Shown: positions 1 to 10,501 of the stretch, piece after piece
Numbering within the stretch: the first letter of the stretch is position 1
Layout: each line of letters begins with the position of its first letter
Source: Phaseolus vulgaris
Taxonomy: Eukaryota; Streptophyta; Magnoliopsida; Fabales; Fabaceae
Reading direction: 5' to 3'
Length of the DNA: 64,000 nucleotides
Assembly: GCF_000499845.2 (NCBI RefSeq)
Contig: NC_023754.2
Span: 11,944,037-12,008,036 of the forward strand
Translations under genes and position numbers: made by a program
Notes under the pieces: generated by a model
What the model saw: the letters and a program-made list of their open reading frames with translations, nothing else
What the model was told of the DNA's origin: nothing
Database searches by the model: none

Positions 1-1172
1 AACATCATAGATGTACATGTAATCACCATTCTTCAATGTAATAAGAATTCGCCTTTTTTCAGTCACCGGAACGAACCTGCCATCACCGAATTTCACTTTT
101 GTGCGAAATGAGTCATCTAAATCTGCAAACAACTATTTTTGACCACACATATGATTTGTGCAACCTGTATCCAAATACCAAGTCTGATTGTTTGGTGTTT
201 CATTTGATGTGATTGCCATTAGTATTGCATGATCCTCTTCCTCTTGTACGTGATTAGTGTCTTCTTGAGCACAATTGGCGGTATGATTATCACCTTTTGA
301 TCTGCACTCATTTGCATCCACGTTTGATTTATTATAAATTTCCCCTCGTCTTCCGCGACCATGCTCTCCGCGCCAAGAGTTATTTGAACTTGGAATGTGA
401 TTGGAACCAGTGTTGTTTTGCTCAACGCCTCCATGATTCTGACCACCACGACCTTTGCTGGAATAACTACCACCATGTCCTCGTCCTCTGCCTCGTGAAT
501 TACCGTGTTTATGATAGGAACTACCAATTGAGGCTTGTGCTTGTAAAGCCTGTTCAATTGGTTTTTCAATATTATTGTCATTCATTCGCTGCTCATGCGC
601 TCGTAGGGAACCAGACAATAAACTTACTGTCATTTTTGAAATGTCATTGGCCTCTTCAATTGTGGCAACAACATGTTCAATCTGGGAGTTAAAGATCTCA
701 AAATCTTCTTCACCTTTTCCTGCTCCGAATGTGTTTCACCATTGGTTTTCATCTGATTTGTCAAGGCAAGAACTTTATTTATATAGACATCAATAGTCTC
801 TGTGGTTTCCATCGGTAGCAGTTCATATTGGCGTCTTAGGGTTTGAAGACGCACCCTCTTGATCTTGTCATCACCTTTATAATTGGTTGACAAAATGGTC
901 CAATCCTCACTTGCAGTTGTTGCTCCTTCTATCTGTTCAAACGTCTCATCATTCATCCCTTGATGGATGAGATACAAAGCCTTATTGTCCTTCTTCTTCT
1001 GATCACGATGCGCTACTCGTTGCGCTTCGGTTGCATTAACAGCTAATGCAGACACTCCACTCTCAACGACATCCCATAACTCATGATAATCAAACAACAC
1101 TCTCATTTGCACACACAACAGATTGTAATTTTTTCCATTAATGATAAGGACTGATAATTGGGTAGAGTTCAT
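1..1172 (-). pseudogene. Copia gag and protease start, frameshifted
   Basis: The gag begins at 1172 with MNSTQLSVLIINGKNYNLL, the usual opening of the Copia gag polypeptide (DUF4219/UBN2 type). It breaks near 630-633, where the frame changes. The second part is rich in Gly, Arg and His (RGRGRGHGG), as in the RNA-binding end of gag. It then reaches the aspartic protease motif LDTGCTNHM near 155. An in-frame TAG follows at about 133. Beyond it the same frame still reads recognisable Copia sequence (FGDGRFVPV) to base 1. The CCHC knuckle is eroded. A functional element would make this as one polyprotein for particle assembly. Confidence 0.85.
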
Positions 1173-1198
1173 GATAACAGACTAGCTCTGATACCAGT

Positions 1199-1630
1199 TG
1201 TAGGAACTAATTGAAGGAAATAAGAGAAGGCAAAAGGTTGTAGAAACTGATTGAAGGTAATTGCACAAAATTGCAAAACTGTTGAACTGATTCTTATTTT
1301 GATTTACTTCAATAATATATATAATAAAATTACAAATACTGAAAGCTATAAAATAGAAATACTAACAGGCCTGTAAACTGACCATTAATGCAATAACAAC
1401 GGTAAAACAGTTTAAGGATAATAAAATCATAATTAATAATAATAAAATCTGAATTAATAACAAACAATTTTTTCATGTAAAAACTCTCCAGCTTTATCCA
1501 TGTTGCTATGATTTTCTTCTTTTTTTTGCAACTCTTCTCAACACATTATCTCCACGACTAAGAAAACGACTAAGAAAATTTGTTATGAGTCTTAATAGAA
1601 TTTTCTTATCCTTCTCTATACCTTCTAACA
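1199..1630 (-). repeat. 5' LTR of the Copia element
   Basis: In plus orientation the repeat opens with TGTAGGAAC at 1199, next to the primer binding site, and probably ends at CCTTCTAACA (1621-1630). That end is an imperfect inverted match to the start. The outer end is chosen by this inverted match only, because the partner LTR is outside the window. Confidence 0.6.
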
Positions 1631-2215
1631 TTTCAGTGAAACATTGTTGCATTAAACAAACACACATTATCATCTTACATAGTCCAAAATTATTTAAACT
1701 AGTAAACTTCTAAATTTTATGAATTGGTCTTTAAACTTTATAAATTATTATTTCTGAATTATGGGAGATAAAACTTGTAACATGTTATTTTTTTTTTGGT
1801 TTAATATATTTTTGTTATATTATTATGATGATTTTTTTTTTAAATTTCATCTTTCTTAAGCTGATCATTTATTCATATTGTTTGTATTTTTTACAGATTT
1901 TCATAAATCACATCACCAAGGGATTCACTTTATATATTCAATGACATTCTTTTATGTCTTTGAATTATCTAGCATTTTAAATTTTAGTGTTTTTAGTTAA
2001 ATTTGTAAACTACAATTTTAATTTTAAGTTTTGTTTAAGTATTTATATCTATCTTGAATATTTGAATGGATCAAAGATTTTGTCTAACTATTTGAATTAT
2101 TTTGGTATTTTGCATATGGTGTGAATGACACCAATTTTTGTGAATGTGATTTGGATGTTGTTTCTTGTTTACAGATTAAATTGGCTAGAACAAAATATAA
2201 ATTTTTTTTTTCATC
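1631..2215. other. AT-rich intergenic sequence, nothing recognised
   Basis: Long T and A runs with no coding signal, no clear repeat boundary and no RNA gene that I can see. Confidence 0.5.
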
Positions 2216-2594
2216 CTCTTTATGTGTCGGCTTTTGGCCCACGTATATTTTATTTTTTTATGAAAATTAATCCATGCGTCGGCTTTTGCGTGGGCCTGAC
2301 CCACGCAAAGTCTGATACCAATTTTTTTTTCCATTTCGGCCAAGTTGATGCATAGGGCAACATTATAAATTGCGTTAGTTTGACCCACGCATAAGCCGTT
2401 GCAATTGCATCGCCTTTACGTCCGTTTTTGACCTACGCAATATGCGTCGCATTCACTGGTCCACACTAATTTCCATTTGCGTCCACGATTTTTTCGTGGG
2501 AGCAGTGATCCACGTAAATCCGACACTTATGCGTCGATTTTTGTTGTTTTACGTCCGTTTTTGACCCATGCAAATATGTGTTTTTCTTGTAGTG
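2216..2594. mobile_element. CACTA (En/Spm) transposon terminus, truncated
   Basis: The right edge at 2581-2594 reads, in reverse complement, CACTACAAGAAAAA, the terminal inverted repeat of legume CACTA elements. Inside it are repeated GC-richer motifs in both orientations (ACGTCCGTTTTTGACC, CACGCAAA, ATGCGTCG). Such subterminal repeats are where CACTA transposases bind. I could not find the partner terminus, so the left limit is set where the subterminal repeats fade. No transposase is encoded. Confidence 0.7.
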
Positions 2595-3151
2595 TTTATA
2601 AAAACGGCATATAATACAAGTAATAAATGTGTATTGTTATCCTCATCAGTTCTTTAATTCATTTTTCTTTTTATGGGTTCTTAATTAGGACCTTATTTAT
2701 AATGATTTTTTTTTAATAAAAACTAAGACACATTTATTATATTATTGAAATAAATTGATTAAGATCACATTAATATATGACATAATTAATATGTTGCATT
2801 TCCTACTCTTTGACTTTAAAACTCAAAGCATTAAATTTATTACTGTTTCAATGGAAATTTAAATGGATAGAATACAGCCTCATGTCCACAGGTTGGTATG
2901 TCTTTTGTAGATTTACGTGTTTCGCTCATGCTTTTGTGAACTTACTACTTAACACCTCGATAACCCTTCACTAAAATAATTTAGAAGAGAAAAGTAAAAA
3001 AAAGAAATGATTAAATAAACAAATTAAAAATTAAGAAAATCGTTCTAAAAGTTTTTATAAATTAATTTCTAAAAATTTGTTTCATTTTTTTAACAATCTC
3101 ACTATTAAAAAAAAAAACTAAATGAATACAAATCTTCAACTATTATAATTC
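2595..3151. other. AT-rich intergenic sequence, nothing recognised
   Basis: No ORF, repeat boundary or RNA gene seen. Confidence 0.4.
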
Positions 3152-3362
3152 ATTTTCTACCGTTTACATTCTGTTTTCCAGCTTTGTTCTTTGTTTCTTT
3201 TTCGGTTCAGTAGCTAGTTTCTTAATTCTGTGTAGTTTTAATTCTTGTTCTTCTTTCCTTTTGTTTTGATTCAATTTGACAATACATGGACTTCAATATG
3301 AGTCTTGGTTGGTGCTTAGTTTTGGTGAGTTCTTGAATTTAGAACATTGATCCAATTCTAAA
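3152..3362 (-). repeat. Dispersed repeat, inverted relative to the copy at 53862-54070
   Basis: About 210 bp match the reverse complement of 53862-54070, with a near-identical core around TTGACAATACATGGACTTC. The two copies are about 50 kb apart and show only scattered differences at their edges. The other copy sits in LTR-like sequence, so this is probably a fragment of the same retroelement family. Confidence 0.75.
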
Positions 3363-3739
3363 GTAAAGTGCCTTTCAAATCCAGCTCAAGTTATTCCTAA
3401 GAATGTCAAGAATCATGTGTTCTTGTAGTTACATTCACATCAACTTCACAATTTTATATTTTGTGAAAATTTTGCTGATTGAATTTTCACAATAAATAAT
3501 CTAAATTAACTGTAAAATCTTCTACTAATAATAATAACATAAAAAAAAGCCATAAAGAAACAATAAAAGATAAACAACGGTAAAAAAGAAAATAACATTA
3601 TATATTAACATGATTCAATTAAGTGTTAACAAACTACAATCAAAATCAACATTTAGGATATAATTCACCGTATAACAAATCAATATATTTAACATAACTA
3701 CCATAACAAACTTTGTATAAAATACACAACAGTAAAAAA
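3363..3739. other. AT-rich intergenic sequence
   Basis: No gene or repeat boundary recognised. Confidence 0.4.
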
Positions 3740-4010
3740 CAATTATAAAAATAAATAAGATTTTAAATTTTATTGTATGTAATTTTATTGTGTAACTGGT
3801 TTTTTATTGGGAATAATTATTTGAATTAAAAAATAATTTTTTTGTTGTTTTTCAATTTCAAATTTTTCAAAAAAATTTAAAATTCAAATTTCTCTAAACC
3901 TTTTAAAATTCAAATTTTCGATTTAAAATAATTAATTTTTAAATTTATTTAATTTTAGGATTACGAAGGATAAAATAAAAAAATAAAATGTATAAAAAAA
4001 GGAAATCCCT
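3740..4010 (-). repeat. AT-rich dispersed repeat, inverted relative to 27495-28150
   Basis: The stretch around TTTTATTGTATGTAATTTTATTG, followed by a TTTTTTATTGG motif, matches the reverse complement of the unit at about 27900-28110. The match is imperfect, as expected for an old MITE-like family. Edges are approximate. Confidence 0.5.
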
Positions 4011-5225
4011 TTAAATATTTTATTTTATTTAACAAATATGTAAAATATTATTTATTTAATAAAAATAAGATTGTTTAATTAAAAAAGATAGATGAAGAAA
4101 ATATGCGGTTTGTTTAAAAACATGATCCCAATTAGATCACAATTCCATACTCGTCATGTTTTGAGTTCATAGATAATAGAAACATGATGCTATTTGTGGC
4201 ATAAACCATGGATAGGTGAAAATTTAAAAATTATTTCAAAACTGTAAAATATAATTTTACAAATTTATTTTATTATTAAAAAATATTTAAATAATAAATT
4301 ATGATATTTTTTTAAAAATGATAAGTATTTATATAAATTTAATATATATAATTATATGTTATTATTAATAGTATAATTAAATATTTTTGTTAATATTTAT
4401 GTAATATTTAATATATTAAAATTTTATATTGTATATATATAATTATTATTTATATCTTCTTCTATATATCTATATGTAGGAGATTTATTTTTGTAACTGT
4501 TTTTTTTATATAATTTTTTTATTTATTTTATTCTTATTAATATTTTATTTTGGTTATTTTGTCATTGTTATCTTGGACATTCTTATTTTTTCCTTTTTTT
4601 ATATTCACTTTTATTTTTTTAATTCTATTATTTAAAAATCAAATATAACTTCCTTCGAAACTTTTCACTCCCCCTTCTTAATCTTCTTTATCTTTCTCCT
4701 ACTAAACCTATGATATGAGTCCAATTTAACTTTTTTTAAAATTACCATTCATTTTATTAAAAAATACATTTAAAAAAACAAAATCGAAATAAAATTAAAA
4801 ATTTGATAAAAATAAATTGTATATTATATATTATAGTTCTTTTTAATAAATAGAAATACATATGTGGTAGTGATAAAAATTAAAAAATGTGAAGATAACA
4901 GTAATGATAAAAGTAAAAAATGCAAATACACACGTTAATATTTAAAAAATACAAATACACATGTATTTAGGATGAATTAAGATATTACAATATGAGTTTA
5001 TAATTCATTTTAATAAATACAAATGCACATATGATAATGATAAAACTAAAAATGTAGATATACAATTTGATATTTAAAAAATACAGAAACACATAAATTT
5101 ACGATGAATTAGAATGTTAGAGTATGAATTTTTATAGTTATTTTAATGAATATAAATACATATATAATAATGATAAAAATAAAAATACGGATACATAATA
5201 ATGATAAAAATAAAAAATATGGATA

Positions 5226-5256
<31 letters not shown>

Positions 5257-5681
5257 GATACACATTAATAAAAAAAATAAAAAATACAAATACACAATAA
5301 TAGTAAAAGTAAAAAATTGGATACATAATATTAATAAAAAAATACTACATTAATAATATAAATAAAAAATTGGATACACAAGCACATGAGTGAGTGAGTG
5401 CTATAATAGTAATAAAAAATATTATTATATATAAATATTTATAATAATAATAATAATATATTTATAAAATAAAACTGTTATATTATCTTTCAATAATCAA
5501 TATTATTATTATATATAAATTTAAATATTTACTACAAATAATTATATCAGAATAAAAACTTTTCCTCTACAACAAACCTACCCATTTATTACCTATAGAA
5601 GTAGAAGTTGCACTACTGAAAAATGGAAAGTGAATTGAAAGGTCCAAAATTCATTCAAATGGAAACTGTTTTTAAAGTTGT
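4011..5681. repeat. AT-rich region with degenerate tandem units and a TAA microsatellite
   Basis: From about 4840 to 5400 a degenerate unit with the phrases AATAAATACAAATRCACAT and TGATAAAAATAAAAA recurs with a spacing of roughly 130-170 bp. A pure (TAA)n run lies at 5226-5254. ORFs here are low-complexity and not genes. Confidence 0.55.
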
Positions 5682-5841
5682 TTGGCATGAATTTCAGTGA
5701 CATTTAAGTGGAGGGAGGACCATCGCAAAGAGATTGAGTTGGAGGAGGCCCGGAAAGCAGGGCTTCCGCCAGCTGAACTTGATGAGGATGGAAAGGAAAT
5801 CAATCCACATATTCCCCACTTTATGTCTTCTGCACCTTGGT

Positions 5842-5857
5842 ATCTTAATGCTCACAA
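5842..5857 (+). repeat. Left target-site duplication of the LINE
   Basis: ATCTTAATGCTCACAA is part of SLU7 exon 1 (reading LNAHK) and is repeated exactly at 10486-10501. The two copies bracket the LINE. Confidence 0.95.
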
Positions 5858-5859
5858 GA

Positions 5860-6603
5860 GTTGGATGGCTGCATAATGTAGGAGAAAACGGTTGTGGTAG
5901 TCTGCTCTCCATGTGGAACAAGGACGCGTTTCGGTATAGCAGTCATGTGATGGGAAAAGGTTTCATAGCTGTTTTCGGAAGCCACCTTAATTCTAATGCT
6001 AGCTGTGTTCTGGTGAACGTTTATGCGGCCTGCTCTTTGAATGACAAAAAGATCCTCTGGGAGGATCTATCTAACTTTAAATTGGCATCACAGGAGAAGG
6101 TATGGTGTTTTTGTGGTGATTTCAACGCGGTTAGAAGTTGTTCTGAAAGGAAGGGCATCAAGGAGGGGGCTGACCATTCCAGTGAGATTGTAGGCTTCAA
6201 TAGGTTCATAGATACCAACCTTCTTCTGGATCTGCCTATTGTGGGTAAGAAGTATACATGGTTTAAGTCTAATGGGCCGGCAAAAAGTAGAATTGACAGA
6301 GTGTTAGTCTCGGAGGACTGGCTGGCTAGTTGGCCCATGAGTAAACAATATGTGAAGCGAAGAGAAGTTTCTGATCACTGTGCAATTGTGATGAAGTCAT
6401 TGGAGAAGGATTGGGGGCCTAAACCGTTTCGCTCTGTTGATGCTTGGTTCTTGGAGAGGGGTTTCCGTGAAATGGTGAAGGAGAAATGGTCCTCTTACCC
6501 CGCCGAGGGGAATGCTTTTGTGTCTTTCAAGGAGAAGCTGAAGAGGTTGAAGGGAGATCTCAAAATTTGGAACAAGGAAGTGTTTGGTAACATTCAAACT
6601 TAA
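5860..6603 (+). pseudogene. LINE endonuclease domain (AP-endonuclease type), N-truncated
   Basis: The LINE-derived frame starts at about 5860, [19 protein letters not shown]. It carries the catalytic-fold motifs GDFNAV, SRIDRVLVS and SDHCAI, which mark the exonuclease-endonuclease-phosphatase family used by L1 elements to nick the target. The opening of the domain, with the first metal-binding residues, is missing. The reading frame ends at a TAA (6601-6603) after VFGNIQT, and the same frame resumes directly afterwards, so this stop is a secondary lesion. Confidence 0.9.
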
Positions 6604-8021
6604 AAAAGCTTGATTCTGAAGGAAATAGAGGAGTTGGACTGTAAAGATTGTCTGAACGGACTGGGGGAAGATGATAGTTTGAAAAGAGGCGAACTGGGGA
6701 GTCGGTTGATGGTTATAGATAAGAAGCTGGAGTCCCTTTTCTGTCAAAAGGCTAGAGCTAGCTGGCTCAAAAACGGGGACTCTTGTACTAAATTCTACCA
6801 TTCGTCTTTGAGATGGAGAAGGCTTAGAAATGAAGTAAAAGGCGTGGAGGTAGCGGGTCAGTGCATTGAGGAACTAGTATTGTCCGCTTTGAAGCGAAGA
6901 AGCTCTTCGAGAGTAGGTTTAAGGCTACGAAAGATCTTGGTGTAAGACTAGACAAGGTCGATTTTAAGTCTCTGTCTTATAAGGACAATCTCAGTCTGAT
7001 TAAGGTCTTCTCAGTGGATGAAATAAGGGACGCTGTGTGGCTCTGTGATGGGTCTAAGAGCCCTGGACCAGACGGATTCAACTTGCTTTTTGTTAAAGAG
7101 TGTTGGGAGGTTTTCAAAGACGCGTTAGTAGAGGCGATGACTCTCTTCCATGAGACGGGGTGCATCCCCAAGGGTTGTAACGCTTCTTTTGTTGCACTTA
7201 TTCCAAAAGTCAGGGACCCGGCTAAGCTCGAGCAATATAGACCTATCTCTTTGGTGGGTGTTATGTACAAAGTTATCTCCAAGGTGATGGCAGAGAGGAT
7301 AAAGAAAGTGTTACCCTTTGTTATTGATGAGTGTCAATCAGCTTTCCTTAAGGACAGAGGTATTCTTGACAGTGCCTTAACGGCCAACGAGGTCATTGAG
7401 GATCTAAGGAGGCGCCGAATGAGTGGGCTGTGTTTTAAGGTGGATTTTGAGAAAGCTTACGACTCAGTTAGCTGGGATTTCCTTTATGACATGTTACAAA
7501 GACTGGGATTCCATAGTAGATGGATCATGTGGATTAAAGGATGTCTGACCAGCGCATCTGTGTCAGTTCTGGTCAATGGAAGTCCCACAGAGGAATTCCA
7601 CCCATCAAGGGGATTAAGGCAGGGAGACCCCCTCGCCCCTTTCCTCTTCTTGGTGGTAGCTGAAGGGCTTGCTGGTCTAGTTAGGCAAGCCGTGAAGGCC
7701 AATCTTTATGCTGGTCTCCATGTTGGTAGAAGTGAGGTAGATCTTTGTATGCTACAGTTTGCTGATGACACGCTATTTCTATGTCAGGATGCATTTTCCA
7801 ATGTCTTCACCTTAAAGGTGATCCTCCGGGGGTTTGAGGTAGCATCTGGCCTGAAGATCAATTTCCATAAGTCTAAGCTAGCTGGCATAAACGTCTGTAA
7901 AAGCAAAATGGATTGCTATACGAAGACTTTGAATTGTTTACAGCTGGAGGTTCCTTTATCTATTTGGGTATTGAAGTGGGGGGTAATCCGAGGAAGAAGA
8001 AGTTTTGGGAGTCGGTCCTGA
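6604..8021 (+). pseudogene. LINE reverse transcriptase domain
   Basis: After the stop the frame gives ASWLKNGDSCTKFYHSSLRW, typical of the spacer between endonuclease and RT. A frameshift follows near 6880-7000. The RT core then reads SPGPDGFN, FVALIPKV, YRPISLVGVMYKVISKVMA, VDFEKAYDSVSWDFL, GLRQGDPLAPFLF and the catalytic LQFADDTLFL. This is the non-LTR order of motifs. A second frameshift near 7930-7990 moves the end of the domain into another frame (GGSFIYLGIEVGGNPRKKKFW). The enzyme would reverse-transcribe LINE RNA at the nicked site. Confidence 0.93.
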
Positions 8022-9373
8022 GAAAGCTAAAATCAAGGCTTAATGTATGGAAAGGGAGATTTCTGTCCATGGCAGGTAGGCTATGTCTTATTAATTCTGT
8101 TCTGTCTGCCATTCCTCTCTACTATCTATCCCTGTTTAAAGCTCCGAAGGTGATCTGCAAGAGCATTATTAGTATCCAGAGGAGATTCTTGTGGGGATGG
8201 GGTAAGGAGAGCAGGCCTGTTGTTTGGATTAAGTGGGAAGACATATGCAAGTCGAAAGGGGAAGGTGGGCTGGGCATCAGAGATATTAGAAAGTTCAACC
8301 ATGCGATGTTGGCTAAATGGAAATGGAGGTGCATATCAGATGATAAAGGAAGATGGAAGGAAGTTCTGGATTCTAAGTACGGCACGGACCCAAGCAGTGC
8401 CCGCGTCCCTGTGAAATACCAGTCTTGGTGGTGGAGAGACTAGATGAAGGTGTGTAGAGAAGGAGGAGGAGATGGGTGGTTCCAGGAACAAGTTGGATGG
8501 AAAATAGGTGGTGGGGATAAAGCAAGGTTCTGGGAGGACGCATGGGCTGGTAACTCGAACTTGAAAACCCTGTATCCAAGATTATTTTCTCTTTCGTTGA
8601 ACCAAGGACAGAAAGTGGAGGAGGTAGGCGAGTGGGATGACTTGGTGTGGAGGTGGTCTTTAACATGGAGAAGAAGCAGATTCGAGTGGGAATCGCTCTT
8701 GGAATCGGAGCTTGTTAATCATATCTCCAGGGTTAATCTCAGGAAGGATATGGAGGATACCCAAGTATGGAAAAGCGATGAATCTGGTCGCTTCTCGGTA
8801 AAATCAGCTTACGAATTCTTAACCAAGTCTGAAAGGGGCCCTCAAAAAGAGGTGTTTAGTATCCTATGGAAGACGAACACTTTCCCTAATGTGTTGATTA
8901 CGGCTTGGAGGGCGTTGCTGGGGAGACTCCCAACAAGGTTGGGCTTGAGTAGGAGAGGGATTGTGCTCAATACCGCAAGGTGTGCTCTTTGTTTGGTAGA
9001 GGAGGAGTCTTGTCAACACCTCTTTGTGGAATGTAAATGTGCACGTAGAGTATGGAATAAGTGCTTTAAATGGATTGGTATTCTGTCTGTCCAACATAAT
9101 GACATTGCGATCCAATTTGAAGGCTTTTCCTTGTCTCATGGCAGTAAAATACAAAATATGGTATGGAGAGGGGTTTGGGCAGCTATAGTACGGAGCCTGT
9201 GGGAGCATAGAAATGACGTGGTCTTCAATCAATGTGTAGTGGGCGAAGAAGAGGTGTTCCATAAGGCCCAACTTAAATCTTGGTTGTGGCTAAAACATAA
9301 GGGACATAACTTCTGTTATTCTTTCTCTGAATGGGTGATGAACCCTTGGTCCTGTATCAGTAGTTATAAGTAA
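7990..9373 (+). pseudogene. LINE C-terminal part with zf-RVT region
   Basis: Two in-frame pieces, 7913-8443 and 8444-9373, are divided by a TAG (8441-8443). They read WKGRFLSMAGRLCLINSVL and then SVKSAYEFL, ITAWRALLGRLPTR and CALCLVEEESCQHLFVECKC. The last part is the Cys/His cluster of the zf-RVT region found after RT in plant L1 elements. No RNase H motif follows, and the ORF ends at 9373 (TAA). Confidence 0.9.
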
Positions 9374-9610
9374 TTTGCTGCAGGTCTCACATGCAATGAA
9401 TGGAAGAGGATATCCTAGAGGTTCCTTTTGACCCGAAGCTTGGATGTATCCTGTTTTGTGGCAGATTTTTTATGGGCTGTGGCTACGTACCACATGGATG
9501 ACAAGTATGGATGTCTAGCCGGTTGCAAGAAGGGGCCATGATATGCTGTAGGTATTCTCTGATGTGTGCAGATTCAAATCCAGCAAGGTTTGTATGAGAC
9601 AAATTCCGCC

Positions 9611-10310
9611 ATCAACTTGATCGCCGGTCGATGAAACGGCGATCTCCACGCGGGCGTAGTCGGTGGTCGTCGAAGGTATGCAAGGGTCAACATGACCGCC
9701 GGTCGATGAAACGACGATCTCCATGCGTGCGTAGTCGGTGGTCGTCGATGATGAAACGACGATCTCCATGCGTGCGTAGTCGGTGGTCGCCGAAGGTATG
9801 CAAAGATCAACATGATCGCCAGTTGATGAAGTGGCGTTCTGTCAACTTGATCGCCGATCGAAGAAGCGGCGTTCTCCTATATGTGTAGTCGGAGGTTGCT
9901 GAAGTTACACAAGGACAACATGATCGCCGGTCGACGAAACGGCGATCTCCATGTGCGTAGTCGGTGGTCGCCGTAGGTATGCAAAGATCAACATGATCGC
10001 CGATCGAAGAAGCGGCGTTCTGTCAACATGATCGCCGATCGAAGAAGCGGCGTTCTGTCAACATGATCGCCGATCGAAGAAGCGGCGTTCTCCATATGTG
10101 TGTAGTCGGAGGTTGCTGAAGTTATACAAGGACAACATGATCGTCGGTCGACGAAACAACGATCTCCATGTGCGTAGTCGGTGGTCGCCGTAGGTATGCA
10201 AAGATCAACATGATCGCCGGTTGATGAAGCGGCGTTCTCCATAGGTCAAAATGTTCGCCGATCGGTGAAGCGGCGTTCACCATATGTGTAATCGGTGGTC
10301 ACCGATGTTG
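9611..10310 (+). repeat. GC-rich minisatellite in the LINE 3' tail
   Basis: A tandem array is built from variants of GATCGCCGRTCGAWGAARCGGCG. Near 9996-10095 a 35-bp unit ending in TTCTGTCAACAT is repeated almost exactly. Elsewhere a longer unit of about 75-80 bp adds TGCGTAGTCGGTGGTCG and GGTATGCAAAGATCAACAT. The array lies between the LINE ORF and the LINE 3' end, inside the target duplication, so it came with the LINE or expanded in it later. ORFs across it are Arg/Ser-rich artefacts. Confidence 0.85.
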
Positions 10311-10485
10311 GTTTTTTTGGGTAGGGTTTTCTCACTTTAAGGTTGTTCTTCTCCAACCATAGAGAGTTTCGCTTGTGGATGATATAGGAAATCCACTTCT
10401 GGTTACTGTATATGGGTTGGGATACCCCTGAAGTATCCCCTTTAATTTTATTTATTCTTTACTGATAAAAATAAAAAATAAAAAA

Positions 10486-10501
10486 ATCTTAATGCTCACA
10501 A
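10486..10501 (+). repeat. Right target-site duplication of the LINE
   Basis: Exact second copy of 5842-5857. The SLU7 exon resumes here and reaches its splice donor GTAAGT at 10506. Confidence 0.95.

Larger units (their letters stand above)
1..1630 (-). mobile_element. Ty1/copia LTR retrotransposon, 5' part only
   Basis: On the minus strand the order is LTR (1199-1630), a methionine-tRNA type primer binding site (1185-1196, reading TGGTATCAGAGC), gag, and the start of the protease region, which runs off the left edge. The LTR-to-PBS spacing of two bases and the order of parts are typical of plant Copia elements. The coding part has a frameshift and an in-frame stop, so this copy is dead. The rest of pol and the 3' LTR lie outside the window. 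Confidence 0.85.
5858..10485 (+). mobile_element. L1-type LINE, 5'-truncated, inserted in SLU7 exon 1
   Basis: The 4.6-kb insertion has an exact 16-bp target duplication and an A-rich tail (10466-10485). It contains, in order, the later part of an endonuclease domain, a reverse transcriptase and a zf-RVT region, followed by a 3' tail with a minisatellite. The endonuclease lacks its N-terminal part, so the copy is 5'-truncated. Stops and frameshifts inside the ORF show it is dead. The 3' end (GGGTTGGGATACCCC, then CTGATAAAAATAAA) recurs in a tiny copy at 28931-29023. Confidence 0.93.

Noticed and set aside
2125..2388. Overlapping short ORFs on both strands
   Set aside because: They lie in CACTA subterminal repeats and T runs; the translations are Phe-rich or repeat-like with no domain.
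5138..5326. 62-residue minus-strand ORF rich in Leu, Phe and Tyr, membrane-like
   Set aside because: It is the translation of AT-rich degenerate repeats and the TAA run, not a gene.
5734..5857. LINE ORF apparently starting inside SLU7 exon 1
   Set aside because: The first 41 residues are the SLU7 exon in a wrong frame; the LINE starts at 5858 by the target duplication.
9515..10242. Arg/Ser/His-rich ORFs on both strands, and a CRISPR-like look to the array
   Set aside because: The array is a eukaryotic minisatellite in a LINE with no unique spacers; the ORFs simply read through it.
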